Part shown: positions 8,017 to 15,915 of the stretch, piece by piece
Layout: the number at the start of each line of letters is the position of its first letter
How positions within the stretch are numbered: the first letter of the stretch is position 1
Source of the DNA: Sphingobium sp. CECT 9361
GTDB lineage: Bacteria; Pseudomonadota; Alphaproteobacteria; Sphingomonadales; Sphingomonadaceae
Direction of reading: 5' to 3'
DNA length: 64,000 nucleotides
Assembly (NCBI RefSeq): GCF_918741285.1
Contig: NZ_CAKKNC010000005.1
Location: 62,001 to 126,000 of the forward strand
The notes under the pieces: model-generated
What the model was told of the DNA's origin: nothing
The model's input: the letters and a program-made list of their open reading frames with translations, nothing else
The model's database searches: none
Program-made: the position numbers and the translations under genes

Positions 8017-9584
8017 GCGCCAATCATGTGGGGCTTGACCATCCACTCGCGCCCCTTGAGCATACCATGCCAGTAGACAGGCGGAAGGATCGTGTCCTTT
8101 AGCAGCCAGGAGAGGCGTGAGGGCCGGGTGCCATCGATCAGCCAATTCGGGAAGCTGGGCATCAGCGTGCCGCCATAGCCGAATTCGGCCAAGACGATCT
8201 TGCCCGCCTCCACCGTGAGCGGGCAACTGCCATAGCCGTCATAGGTCGCGACCGGCGGCTTGCCGTCCAGTGCCGCCAGCACATTGACTGCGACCACCGG
8301 GGCCTGTTTGCGCGCCGCCGCCATCGTCTTGGCGTTGGATGCCGAACAGGCGTCGCCCAGCGCGAAAATGTCGGGATAGCGCGGGTGGCGCAACGTGGCT
8401 TCGTCCACCTCGACAAAGCCCGACGCAGCCGCCAGGGGACTGGTGCGGACGAAGTCCGGCGCGACCTGCGGCGGCACGACATGGATCATGTCGTACCGCT
8501 CGGCCACGCGCTTCACTCCATCGCCATCCGCTTGCTCGAAGATTGCGGTTTTGGAAGCGCTGTCTATTTCGACTAGCTTCGAGCCGAAGTTCAGGTTGAT
8601 GTCATAGCGATCGACATAGTCCATTAGCGCAGGGACATAGGCGGGGACGCCGAACAGGACGGCGCCCGCCGTATGGAACTGCACGTCGCTGCTGCCTAGC
8701 ACACCCGACTTTTCCCAACGGTGGCAGGACAGATACATCGCCTTTTGCGGCGCGCCCGCACATTTGATCGGCATGGGCGGCTGGGTGAACAGCGCGCGCC
8801 CGCCCTTAAACTGCTTGACCAGCCGGTTGGTGTAGGGAGCAAGATCGTAGCGATAGTTCGACGTCACGCCGTCATGCCCGAGCGCATCCGAAAGGCCGGG
8901 GATGGCGTTCCAGTCCAGCACGATGCCGGGGCATACGACCAGCACAATGTAGCTGACCCGCCGACCGTCGTTCAGCACCACTTGCTTCTCGTCAGGCAGG
9001 AAAGTGCTTGCGGACGCCTTGATCCATTCGACGCCGCGCGGGATCAGTCCGGCTTCGTCGCGCCGCGTAAAGCCACTTTCGAATACGCCCGCGCCCACCA
9101 TCGTCCAGCCGGGCTGGTAATAATGGGCGTTACTGGGCTCGACGATGGCGAGGTGAATCCCGCGCCGCCGTTTGAGGATGCTCGCAGCCGTAGCAATTCC
9201 CGCACTGCCGCCGCCCACGATCAGCACGTCATAGTGGCCTGCATTCCGAACGCACACCATGTCCGCCATCTCCGCCAGCTTTTCCGCTCGCGCGCCCGAT
9301 CGGCAATAGGCCAGCACCGGACCCGGCAGGCTGTCTAGCGCCCGGCGCATTGCTGCAGCATCCGCGTCCGTCAGCGCGCCCGCCACCGCCGGAACATAGG
9401 CAAAGCCAAGCCCGGCCGCTCGCGCTGCAGCCTCGATCTGTGCCGCCATAGGCTGGTCTGCGCCTTCGCCATCGGGGCGGTTACACAGGATCGAGCGGAA
9501 ACCCATGGCGCTTAGATCCTCCACATCGGCAGGCATGATTTGCGGAGCGACGCTGAGCGTCGGAGCCAGTTGCTTGATAGCCAT
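8013..9584 (-). CDS. Fusion of DUF442 phosphatase-like domain and type II sulfide:quinone oxidoreductase
   Basis: A 523-residue two-domain protein. Residues 1-~112 form a DUF442 (BLH N-terminal) dual-specificity-phosphatase-like fold with a CRSGAR loop at 94-99, which in sulfide clusters is often rhodanese-like in role. Residues ~118-523 form an FAD flavoprotein: GGGSAG dinucleotide motif near 124-129, Cys in VVCPGIVLDW, and the PIKCAGAPQKAMYLSC segment characteristic of mitochondrial-type (type II) SQR. It should oxidise sulfide to a persulfide acceptor and pass electrons to quinone at the membrane. A textbook AGGAGG precedes the ATG. The link between phosphatase-like loop and persulfide transfer is inference. 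Confidence 0.92.
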   Translation of the reverse strand: MAIKQLAPTLSVAPQIMPADVEDLSAMGFRSILCNRPDGEGADQPMAAQIEAAARAAGLGFAYVPAVAGALTDADAAAMRRALDSLPGPVLAYCRSGARAEKLAEMADMVCVRNAGHYDVLIVGGGSAGIATAASILKRRRGIHLAIVEPSNAHYYQPGWTMVGAGVFESGFTRRDEAGLIPRGVEWIKASASTFLPDEKQVVLNDGRRVSYIVLVVCPGIVLDWNAIPGLSDALGHDGVTSNYRYDLAPYTNRLVKQFKGGRALFTQPPMPIKCAGAPQKAMYLSCHRWEKSGVLGSSDVQFHTAGAVLFGVPAYVPALMDYVDRYDINLNFGSKLVEIDSASKTAIFEQADGDGVKRVAERYDMIHVVPPQVAPDFVRTSPLAAASGFVEVDEATLRHPRYPDIFALGDACSASNAKTMAAARKQAPVVAVNVLAALDGKPPVATYDGYGSCPLTVEAGKIVLAEFGYGGTLMPSFPNWLIDGTRPSRLSWLLKDTILPPVYWHGMLKGREWMVKPHMIGA

Positions 9585-9614
9585 GGTAAACCTCCTCGTT
9601 CCGACAGGTGCCGG

Positions 9615-10025
9615 TTATGATCTTATTATGATGCGATGAATTGCCATGCCGCCCAGCATGGCCAGCACGAACGGGGCGACGTCCCCCGGAGCAAGTGACA
9701 GGCTGGCAATCGCTGGGCCGGGGCACAAGCCACCAATACCCCAGCCTATGCCGAACAAGATTGCGCCGAGTGCCAGCTTACCGTCGATCCCGCGGGTATC
9801 AGGCAGCGTGAAGGCCGTGTCGGCGAGCGGGCGTTCTATCCGTCTCTGTATCGCCCAAGCCAGCGCCATCGGGATCATCGCCCCGCCCATGACGAACGCA
9901 AGCGTTGGGTCCCATACGCCGAACAGATCGAGGAACGCGCGTACGCGCATCGGATCGGCCATGCCCGAAAAGGCCAACCCCGCACCGAACAGCGCGCCTG
10001 AGAGCAATGCCAAAATGATCCGCAT
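9615..10025 (-). CDS. YeeE/YedE-like permease half (DUF6691)
   Basis: A 136-residue membrane protein with the GALFGAGLAFSGMADP start and GIGWGIGGLCPGPAI motif of DUF6691, the second of two half-size YeeE/YedE sulfur-transport proteins encoded side by side. The conserved Cys in LCPGP resembles the Cys that handles thiosulfate in full-length YeeE. The ATG shares one base with the stop of the upstream half (TGATG). The two halves probably assemble as one pore importing or exporting a reduced sulfur compound. Confidence 0.88.
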   Translation of the reverse strand: MRIILALLSGALFGAGLAFSGMADPMRVRAFLDLFGVWDPTLAFVMGGAMIPMALAWAIQRRIERPLADTAFTLPDTRGIDGKLALGAILFGIGWGIGGLCPGPAIASLSLAPGDVAPFVLAMLGGMAIHRIIIRS

Positions 10026-10462
10026 CACAAAGCGCCTGCCAGACGCATCAGCGCCACGGTGACAAAGCCGCTGCTAATGAACAAAGTCGTCGCTACGATC
10101 GAGCGACGCGACAGGCGAGACACGCCACATACACCGTGTCCGCTTGTGCAACCGGATCCTAGTCGTGTGCCAAACCCTACGATCAAGCCGCCGACGATCA
10201 GAAATCCTGGTGCGGGAAATCGCGCGGGAACATCGTTCGACAGGAACGCCACGACCAGCGCGCCCAAGGGCAGTCCGACGATGAAGGCCACCGCCACCGC
10301 GCGCGGTGCGCCGCTGGTCGCCAGGCCCGTGGCCCGCGCCGCCAACCCGCTAACCCCGGCGATCCGCCCCAACCCCAGCAGCATGATAGCTGCCGCCAGG
10401 CCGATCATCAGCCCGCCGATCAGACCGGCAACCGGCTGCGCCTCGGGGAAACCGGGGATCAT
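10025..10462 (-). CDS. YeeE/YedE-like permease half
   Basis: A 145-residue hydrophobic protein with GFGTRLGSGCTSGHGVCGVSR, the signature of the YeeE/YedE (DUF395) sulfur transport family, including paired Cys residues. It overlaps the preceding persulfide dioxygenase stop by ATGA and the following half by one base, so the three are tightly coupled. In other bacteria this pair is found with ETHE1-like dioxygenase and BigR repressors in hydrogen sulfide defence operons. Substrate not shown by sequence. Confidence 0.9.
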   Translation of the reverse strand: MIPGFPEAQPVAGLIGGLMIGLAAAIMLLGLGRIAGVSGLAARATGLATSGAPRAVAVAFIVGLPLGALVVAFLSNDVPARFPAPGFLIVGGLIVGFGTRLGSGCTSGHGVCGVSRLSRRSIVATTLFISSGFVTVALMRLAGAL

Positions 10463-11376
10463 AGCTGGTTAATGGGAATCTTGAGGTAGGAGACGCCATT
10501 GTCATCGGGCGGTGGCATATGGCCTGCGCGCATATTGACCTGCACCGACGGCAGGATCAGGCGGGGCATTGCGAGTGTGGCATCTCGCGCCTCGCGCATT
10601 GCGACAAATTCATCCTCGCTCACGCCGTCATGCGCATGGATGTTGGTCCGGCGCTGATCGCCAACCGTCGTTTCCCACATATAACGGTCGCGACCTGCTG
10701 GCAGATAATCGTGGCACAGGAACAGGCGGGTTTCGGGCGGCAGCTCCAGCAGGCGGCGCAGGGACCGGAACAGGGTGCGCGCATCACCCCCGGGAAAGTC
10801 TGCGCGGGCAGTGCCGTAGTCGGGCATGAACATGGTGTCGCCCACGAAGACGGCATCGCCGATCACATAGGCGACGCAGGCGGGTGTGTGGCCTGGGACG
10901 TGCAGCACCGTCACGGCCAGATTCCCGATCATGAACTGATCGCCATCAGACCAGAGATGGTCGAAGTCGGATCCGTCACGCCTAAAATCTGCGCCCGCAT
11001 TGAACAGCGAACCGAATGTCTGCTGCACTTCACAAATATGTGCGCCGATTGCAATCTGACCGCCCAGCTTCTGCTGAAGATAGGGCGCGGCCGACAAATG
11101 ATCGGCATGGGCATGGGTTTCCAGATGCCAGTCCACGCTCAAACCCTGCTCGTCGATATAGGCGATGACCGGGTCGATCGCCTCGTGTCCGGTGCGTCCG
11201 GCGGCGGGATCAAAGGTCAGTACGCTGTCGATCACTGCCGCACGGAGGGTTTCCGCATCATGCACGACATAGGTCACGGTGAAGGTCGGCGCGTCGAAGA
11301 AGGCGCGCACCACCGGCACGCCGCTTCTGGCGACAGTGACTTGGGCATAGGCTTTTTCAAGTGCGGCGTCGGCCAT
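10459..11376 (-). CDS. Persulfide dioxygenase-like metallo-beta-lactamase fold hydrolase (ETHE1/Blh type)
   Basis: A 305-residue MBL-fold protein with THAHADH metal ligands at residues 88-93, later His in VPGHTPACVAYV and Asp in GDTMFMPDYGTARADFPGGD. The last segment, with the Asp-Phe-Pro-Gly-Gly turn, is typical of ETHE1/Blh persulfide dioxygenases, which oxidise glutathione persulfide to sulfite using iron and O2. The start has AAAGGAG at good spacing; a slightly longer in-frame start (MKLKES) exists but sits over that ribosome site. It is the first gene of the long minus-strand sulfur operon. Confidence 0.88.
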   Translation of the reverse strand: MADAALEKAYAQVTVARSGVPVVRAFFDAPTFTVTYVVHDAETLRAAVIDSVLTFDPAAGRTGHEAIDPVIAYIDEQGLSVDWHLETHAHADHLSAAPYLQQKLGGQIAIGAHICEVQQTFGSLFNAGADFRRDGSDFDHLWSDGDQFMIGNLAVTVLHVPGHTPACVAYVIGDAVFVGDTMFMPDYGTARADFPGGDARTLFRSLRRLLELPPETRLFLCHDYLPAGRDRYMWETTVGDQRRTNIHAHDGVSEDEFVAMREARDATLAMPRLILPSVQVNMRAGHMPPPDDNGVSYLKIPINQL

Positions 11377-11477
11377 GCGACTCTCCTTTAATTTCATATT
11401 TACATGATATATGTATGTGTATAATTCGTGATCGTCAAGGACTTGCCACGGCGCCTTGGCGACTGCAGGAAAGACAG
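11377..11477. promoter_or_regulatory. Divergent promoter region of the sulfide island with candidate repressor operator
   Basis: This AT-rich 101-bp gap separates the persulfide dioxygenase operon (left) from peroxiredoxin-repressor (right). Near its left side lies TACAT-GATAT-ATGTA, a perfect 5-bp-arm inverted repeat (11401-11415) within further alternating AT. BigR and SqrR repressors bind AT-rich dyads of this sort in divergent promoters, so it is a reasonable operator for the ArsR protein encoded 600 bp away. No mapped transcription start supports this. Confidence 0.5.
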
Positions 11478-12101
11478 ATGAATGACGCGATGACCATCCC
11501 CTTGACGCCCCTACGCATCGGTTCCGTGGCCCCGGATTTCCGGGCCCGATCCACCATGGGCGATTTCCAATTGTCGACGCTACGTGGGCACTGGGTGATC
11601 TTTTTTTCTCACCCCGCTGACTTCACGCCGGTCTGCAGCACGGAATTTGTCGCACTGGCGCGGCACCAGGCTGATTTCGACGCGCTCGACTGTCGGCTGG
11701 TTGGCCTATCAGTGGACAGTCTCTACGCGCACATCGCTTGGGTCCGGGCGCTGCGCGACCTGTTCGACGTGCAGATCGGCTTTCCGATCATAGAGGATCC
11801 CAGCATGGCGGTCGGCCGCGCCTATGGCATGATTGACGATGAGGCGGCGGACAGCATGACGATGCGCTCCACTTTCTTCATTGACCCGAAAGGCATCATC
11901 CGCGCGACGACGGCCTATCCCCATAATGTCGGTCGATCGGTCGACGAAATGCTGCGCCTGTTGTGCGCGCTGCAACGAGTAGATGATGGGGGAGGGCTGA
12001 CGCCGGAGGGCTGGTCACCCGGACAGCCCACATTGCTGCCCGCAGCCGAAAGCCCTGACGCTGCACCTGACTGGTTCTGCCGACTAGAGGCTCAGCCATG
12101 A
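11478..12101 (+). CDS. Peroxiredoxin (1-Cys/Prx6-like or atypical 2-Cys)
   Basis: Thiol peroxidase of 207 residues. The HPADFTPVCSTEF motif places the peroxidatic Cys at residue 53; Cys201 in DWFCRLE near the C-terminus could act as resolving residue, and a Cys at DALDC may also matter. The ATG has AGGAAAG upstream; the open frame runs further left into the promoter but that part has no homology. It overlaps the ArsR gene by ATGA and diverges from the sulfide operon, so it probably reduces peroxides or protein persulfides during sulfide stress (inference). Confidence 0.92.
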   Translation: MNDAMTIPLTPLRIGSVAPDFRARSTMGDFQLSTLRGHWVIFFSHPADFTPVCSTEFVALARHQADFDALDCRLVGLSVDSLYAHIAWVRALRDLFDVQIGFPIIEDPSMAVGRAYGMIDDEAADSMTMRSTFFIDPKGIIRATTAYPHNVGRSVDEMLRLLCALQRVDDGGGLTPEGWSPGQPTLLPAAESPDAAPDWFCRLEAQP

Positions 12102-12481
12102 GCGCGCTCTACGAGGATCGCGACGCTGCGGCGGTCGCCGCTGAAAAGATCAAGATTTTCGGCCAGCCCCAGCGGTTGATGATCCTGTCCTGTCTGTTGC
12201 GTGGCGAACGCAATGTCGGCGAGATCGCCGATGTGACCGGGATCGGTCAGCCTGCGCTTAGCCAGCAGCTTGCCGAACTGCGCCGAGCCGACCTGGTTCA
12301 GACGCGCAAGGAAGCCAAGCAGGTTTGGTATATGCTGGCAGACGATAATGTAGCGCTCTGCGTCCGCAACATAGAAGCGATGTTCGCTGGCGTTGGCAGC
12401 GCTTTAGTGCCGCCAACGGCCAAGCCAGCTTTCCAGTTGACGCCAGCCGACGGCGTGGCAGCTTTTGCCCGCGTTTTGTAA
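12098..12481 (+). CDS. ArsR-family repressor, BigR/SqrR/YgaV-like
   Basis: A 127-residue winged-helix protein: QRLMILSCLLRGERNVGEI (alpha 2 region), recognition helix GQPALSQQLAELRRADLV and beta-wing RKEAKQVWYML match sulfide-responsive ArsR repressors. Two cysteines are present, C32 in the early helix and C88 in ALCVRNIEAMF. BigR/SqrR use a Cys pair that forms a tetrasulfide; from memory their second Cys lies further towards the C-terminus, so the pair here looks shifted. It is translationally coupled to peroxiredoxin and likely represses both divergent units. Confidence 0.88.
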   Translation: MSALYEDRDAAAVAAEKIKIFGQPQRLMILSCLLRGERNVGEIADVTGIGQPALSQQLAELRRADLVQTRKEAKQVWYMLADDNVALCVRNIEAMFAGVGSALVPPTAKPAFQLTPADGVAAFARVL

Positions 12482-12715
12482 GCGCGCGCAATTCGGTCTC
12501 AATTTGGCGCAAAAGATATATAACGGTTATTGCCATTGCTCGGGATGCCTATTTGAGCTGCGGAGGGGCGTTCAGCACACAATATATTCATTTTCGCGAA
12601 TACGCTTGAAAGCCGGGGCGGGTTTAGTCGGTAATCGTCCAAAGCCTTGTACAACTGCGGCTGCGCCCCGATCTGGAACGTAGCCTATCCTCGCTCGACT
12701 ACGGAAACCCATGCT
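12482..12715. other. Intergenic region without a recognised gene
   Basis: About 230 bp separates the ArsR repressor from the DsbA-like protein. A few AT-rich stretches (for example AAAGATATATAAC) may hold a promoter for the next gene. No strong hairpin with a T-run, no RNA gene and no convincing coding frame is seen. Confidence 0.4.
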
Positions 12716-13396
12716 GTGACCCAGAAACTGAAGATCGATTTCGTCTCCGACGTTGCCTGCCCCTGGTGTGTTATCGGTCTGTTGGGTCTGGAAAAGGCGC
12801 TCGACAATGTGGCGGGCGAAATCGACGCCGACATCGCCTTTCATCCGTTTGAGCTCAATCCTGACCTGCCGTCCGGAGGCAAGAACGGCCTTGAGCACAT
12901 CGCCGGAAAATACGGCATGTCCTTTGACCGGGTCCGGGAGAACCGCGCAACGATCTGCCATCGTGCGGCGGAGGTTGGCTTCACGATCAACACGTCGGAC
13001 GCAAGCCGCATTTACAACACTTTCGATGCACATCGTCTGATCGCTTGGGCCGGTGAGAAGGGCCGTCAGCTCGCGATGAAGCAGCACGTTTTCGCGCTGT
13101 ATTTCACACAACAAGAGGATCCTGGCGACCCCGATGCGCTGGCCAACGCTGCCCACGCCGCAGGCCTGAATGCCACCGAAGCGCGAGAGGTTCTCGCTTC
13201 TGATCGCTATGCCGAACAGGTTCGTTCGGAGGAGGCTCTTTGGCGCGAACGTGGCATCAATAGCGTGCCTGCCGTAGTCATCGAAGGCCGCTACCTGATT
13301 TCCGGAGGCCAGCCTCCGGAGGAATTCGAGCGCCAGTTGCGGGGAGTTGCAGCCAGACTGCGCGAGGAGCAAGCCTCAGCGACTGCTGCAACCTGA
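12716..13396 (+). CDS. DsbA/FrnE-like thioredoxin-fold oxidoreductase
   Basis: A 226-residue DsbA-type protein with the active site CPWC at residues 15-18, followed by an alpha-helical insert and a C-terminal GINSVPAVVIEGRYLISGGQP containing the cis-Pro loop. This fits the FrnE/2-hydroxychromene-2-carboxylate isomerase-like group, cytoplasmic dithiol oxidoreductases tied to oxidative stress. A GTG start is chosen because homology begins there; an open frame continues 69 bases upstream to TTG. No signal peptide. It stands alone, next to the sulfide/peroxide genes, so a thiol-redox role is plausible. Confidence 0.85.
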   Translation: MTQKLKIDFVSDVACPWCVIGLLGLEKALDNVAGEIDADIAFHPFELNPDLPSGGKNGLEHIAGKYGMSFDRVRENRATICHRAAEVGFTINTSDASRIYNTFDAHRLIAWAGEKGRQLAMKQHVFALYFTQQEDPGDPDALANAAHAAGLNATEAREVLASDRYAEQVRSEEALWRERGINSVPAVVIEGRYLISGGQPPEEFERQLRGVAARLREEQASATAAT

Positions 13397-13594
13397 TCTC
13401 TTCCTTTAGGTCGGTCCCACTAAAAATCGAGGCATCTCTGTTCCCCGATTGTACTAGCACGGCGGAGTTTCAGGGCATCGGGGGGCTGGGTGAAAGCCGC
13501 CGTAGGTCCATATGTTGGCATGCGCCGTAGCGCGATCCTGCCATTTACCTCGGTCAGATTTCGTTAGAGAACCCGATAGCATCTTCCGAGGAGG

Positions 13595-14488
13595 CTAGTC
13601 TTCCTGTGAATAGTCCATCCGCTCAAGGTCAGCGATCAGGCTCGGACCCTCCGGCGTCCATCCCAGATGCACCCGTGTCCACGCGCTGGATGCCGACATA
13701 TCGACGGCCGCGAACATCGCGAACCAGCCGAAATGGAGAGGCGCTTGTTCAGGAGACAGCGAGATGAGCGGAAGGTCGAGACCTGCAGCCACAGTCGCGG
13801 CAATCTCGTGGAAGGCGACACCATGCTCGGCGACCGCGTGGTAGCGCGCGCCCTGTTCGGCTCGTTCCACCGCTAGGCGATAGAGTCGCGCCACGTCGAG
13901 AACATGCGCGGCCGACCAGCGGTTTTTGCCTTCGCCGACATAAGCAGCCACGCCTTTCTCCCGCGCCAGCGCCACATAAGGGGTGATCAGGCCCTGCTTA
14001 ACGGTGTCGTGGACTTGCGGAAGGCGCACGACCGACAGGTTCACACCCTTTTCCAGCAGTGCCTCGCCAGCCAGTTCGGAACTGGACCGGGGGTGGTGGC
14101 GGACGGTGAACAGTTGCTCGACGGCGGGGCCACCATCGTCCGGTGCGCCCATAATCGCAGCCGAAGTGATGAGCAGTGGCCGATCAGAGCCCGCCAGCAC
14201 GACACCAAGCGCTTCGATTACGTGGCGATCCTGTGCGCAGCTTGCGGCATATTTCGAGAAGTCATGGTCGAATGCGGTGTGGATGACGGCATCGGCGCAT
14301 TCCGCGCCTGCGCGGAGGCTGGCAAGATCCTCCAGGTTGCCAACATGGGGCTGCGCGCCTGCGTCGGTCAGCGCGCGCGCTCCAGCTATCGAGCGCGTGA
14401 GGCCGATCACCTCATGGCCTGCGCCCAGAAGTTCGCGAAGGATTTGCGAACCCACGAAACCGGTGGCGCCAGTGAGAAAGACACGCAT
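13595..14488 (-). CDS. NAD(P)-dependent extended-SDR epimerase/reductase
   Basis: A 297-residue Rossmann protein beginning MRVFLTGATGFVGSQIL with the TGxTGFxG nucleotide motif, then DAVIHTAF and a C-terminal substrate region. It resembles atypical extended SDRs (NmrA/epimerase type). A classical YxxxK catalytic pair is not obvious; ITSAAIMGA occupies the Ser position. Physiological substrate unknown. It is transcribed divergently from an XRE regulator, a common arrangement in which the regulator controls the reductase. Confidence 0.85.
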   Translation of the reverse strand: MRVFLTGATGFVGSQILRELLGAGHEVIGLTRSIAGARALTDAGAQPHVGNLEDLASLRAGAECADAVIHTAFDHDFSKYAASCAQDRHVIEALGVVLAGSDRPLLITSAAIMGAPDDGGPAVEQLFTVRHHPRSSSELAGEALLEKGVNLSVVRLPQVHDTVKQGLITPYVALAREKGVAAYVGEGKNRWSAAHVLDVARLYRLAVERAEQGARYHAVAEHGVAFHEIAATVAAGLDLPLISLSPEQAPLHFGWFAMFAAVDMSASSAWTRVHLGWTPEGPSLIADLERMDYSQED

Positions 14489-14585
14489 GGGGAACTACTC
14501 CAGATTGACGTGCACCCCATTCGGTGAGAAAGCGATCCTGTTAAAGTAGTGACTTTATCATAGTATAATCATCGACAGGATACTG
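14489..14585. promoter_or_regulatory. Divergent promoter region between SDR and XRE regulator
   Basis: The 97-bp gap is AT-rich near its right side and holds a small perfect inverted repeat AAAGT-AGTG-ACTTT (14543-14556) followed by a TATAAT-like ATCATAGTATAATC run. The repeat is a candidate operator for the adjacent XRE protein. Evidence is sequence pattern only. Confidence 0.4.
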
Positions 14586-15410
14586 ATGCCCCCGCCTTGT
14601 GAGAATCAGCTCGGCACCTTCCTGCGCGACCGGCGCATGCGCCTCGACCCGGCGACCTTCGGTTTTCAGCCGGGGCGCCGTCGCACCCCCGGTCTGCGCC
14701 GGGAGGAAGTTGCCCAGCGCGCAAACATCAGTGCCACCTGGTACACCTGGCTGGAGCAGGGCCGCGGCGGAGCGCCATCAGCCGATGTGTTGGACCGGAT
14801 CGCGACTGGCATAATGCTCACCGAGTTGGAGCGCGATCATCTCCATATTCTCGCGTTCGGCCATCCTCCGGAAGCGCGCTATCGCCACCCGGAAGGTATC
14901 ACGCCGCGCCTGCAGCGCGTGCTGGACGCCCTGCCATACAGTCCCGCCATCATCAGAACAGCGACCTGGGATGTCGTCGCCTGGAACAAGGCGGCGACCC
15001 TGATCCTGGCCAACTATGCGGAGCTACCGCGCGAGCGGCGCAACATTCTGCGGCTGATCTTCGATGACGAACGTGTCCGCGGCGCGCAGGACGATTGGCG
15101 CAGCGTTGCACGCTATGTCGTCGGCACCTTCCGCGCCGATGCCGCCCGCGCCGGGGCCAGCCTGGAAATCCGGCAACTCGTCGATGAGCTGTCGGCCTCC
15201 AGCGCAGAATTCAGGACGCTGTGGAATGACAATGAAGTCATGGGTCACGGCGAAGGCATCAAGCGCCTTCACCACCGTTCACTCGGGCCCGTGGACCTGG
15301 AATTCTCGACGTTTGCGGTCGAAGGACGGTCGGATCTCATCATGATGGTCTACAATCCGACAATGCCGCCCATGATAGAGCGCCTTCGTGCCCTGTTTGC
15401 GGAAGCGTGA
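14586..15410 (+). CDS. XRE-family regulator with MmyB-like ligand-binding domain
   Basis: A 274-residue transcription factor. Residues ~8-65 are an XRE helix-turn-helix beginning LGTFLRDRRMRLDP, with the GRRRTPGLRREEVAQRANIS element typical of this family. Residues ~100-270 form the MmyB-like transcription regulator ligand-binding (MLTR) domain (SPAIIRTATWDVVAWNKAA). The MLTR fold is PAS-like and in related proteins binds a fatty acid-like ligand. It probably regulates the divergent SDR gene. Confidence 0.9.
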   Translation: MPPPCENQLGTFLRDRRMRLDPATFGFQPGRRRTPGLRREEVAQRANISATWYTWLEQGRGGAPSADVLDRIATGIMLTELERDHLHILAFGHPPEARYRHPEGITPRLQRVLDALPYSPAIIRTATWDVVAWNKAATLILANYAELPRERRNILRLIFDDERVRGAQDDWRSVARYVVGTFRADAARAGASLEIRQLVDELSASSAEFRTLWNDNEVMGHGEGIKRLHHRSLGPVDLEFSTFAVEGRSDLIMMVYNPTMPPMIERLRALFAEA

Positions 15411-15692
15411 AATGGAGATTCCGATCCGGCAGCCATCACCGATATGGCAGCAACGATCCCCGTTAGTGCTACATTCGCCGACAAGGGTGACAGTTGGACG
15501 TGTGATACAAGTGCTGGTGTGCCTGTGAGCGCGTGGCACACGCCGATTGCACAAGCCAAGGTCAAACTGGGGGCCCGACCTGCACATGACGACGCGCGCG
15601 CGGACCGCGGCTAAAATAATCGACCGCTATGCTCGCAAACGTCTATCTGGATTTGTAGCGGATTTGCGTGTTTTGTACGGTTTGGGAGGGCT

Positions 15693-15712
15693 TGGAGCGG
15701 TGAAGGGAATCG
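15693..15712 (-). repeat. tRNA-Gly 3'-end-like sequence (possible att site remnant)
   Basis: Read on the minus strand, the 20 bases run CGATTCCCTTCAC-CGCTCCA, the T-loop to CCA end of a typical tRNA-Gly with one C missing in the acceptor. No D-arm or anticodon arm precedes it, so it is not a tRNA gene. Isolated tRNA 3' ends usually mark attachment sites left by integrative elements. The match was made from memory of tRNA-Gly sequences, so it could be chance. Confidence 0.4.
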
Positions 15713-15797
15713 CCAGGCATCGCTAACAAATTGTAATTACATCAATTGCTGCACTGCAGCAAAAAATAGACCCCATGGAGTGACCCCATTCCCTTCC

Positions 15798-15833
15798 CGT
15801 AAATCGGGTTCGAAGCGTAAATAGGGTTCGCTT
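15798..15833. repeat. Imperfect tandem 18-bp direct repeat
   Basis: Two adjacent 18-base units sharing CGTAAAT(C/A)GGGTTCG agree at 14 of 18 positions. Function unknown; they sit in the gene-poor stretch upstream of a small ORF and may be an operator-like element or chance duplication. Confidence 0.4.
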
Positions 15834-15915
15834 GGGGGCTACGCATTTGCAGAGCCTTAATACCTCGTCGAGCTAGCTCTAGCAATTTCCAACCCACAGC
15901 AGCTAAGCGGGGGAA

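Larger units (their letters stand above)
15411..15915. other. Gene-poor, lower-GC stretch of about 500 bp
   Basis: No coding frame here shows family features. The base composition drops locally (runs such as ACAAATTGTAATTACATCAATTG). It contains a tRNA-Gly 3'-end-like sequence and a short tandem repeat, listed separately. The stretch may be the scar of an old insertion; no integrase or transposase remains. Confidence 0.5.
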
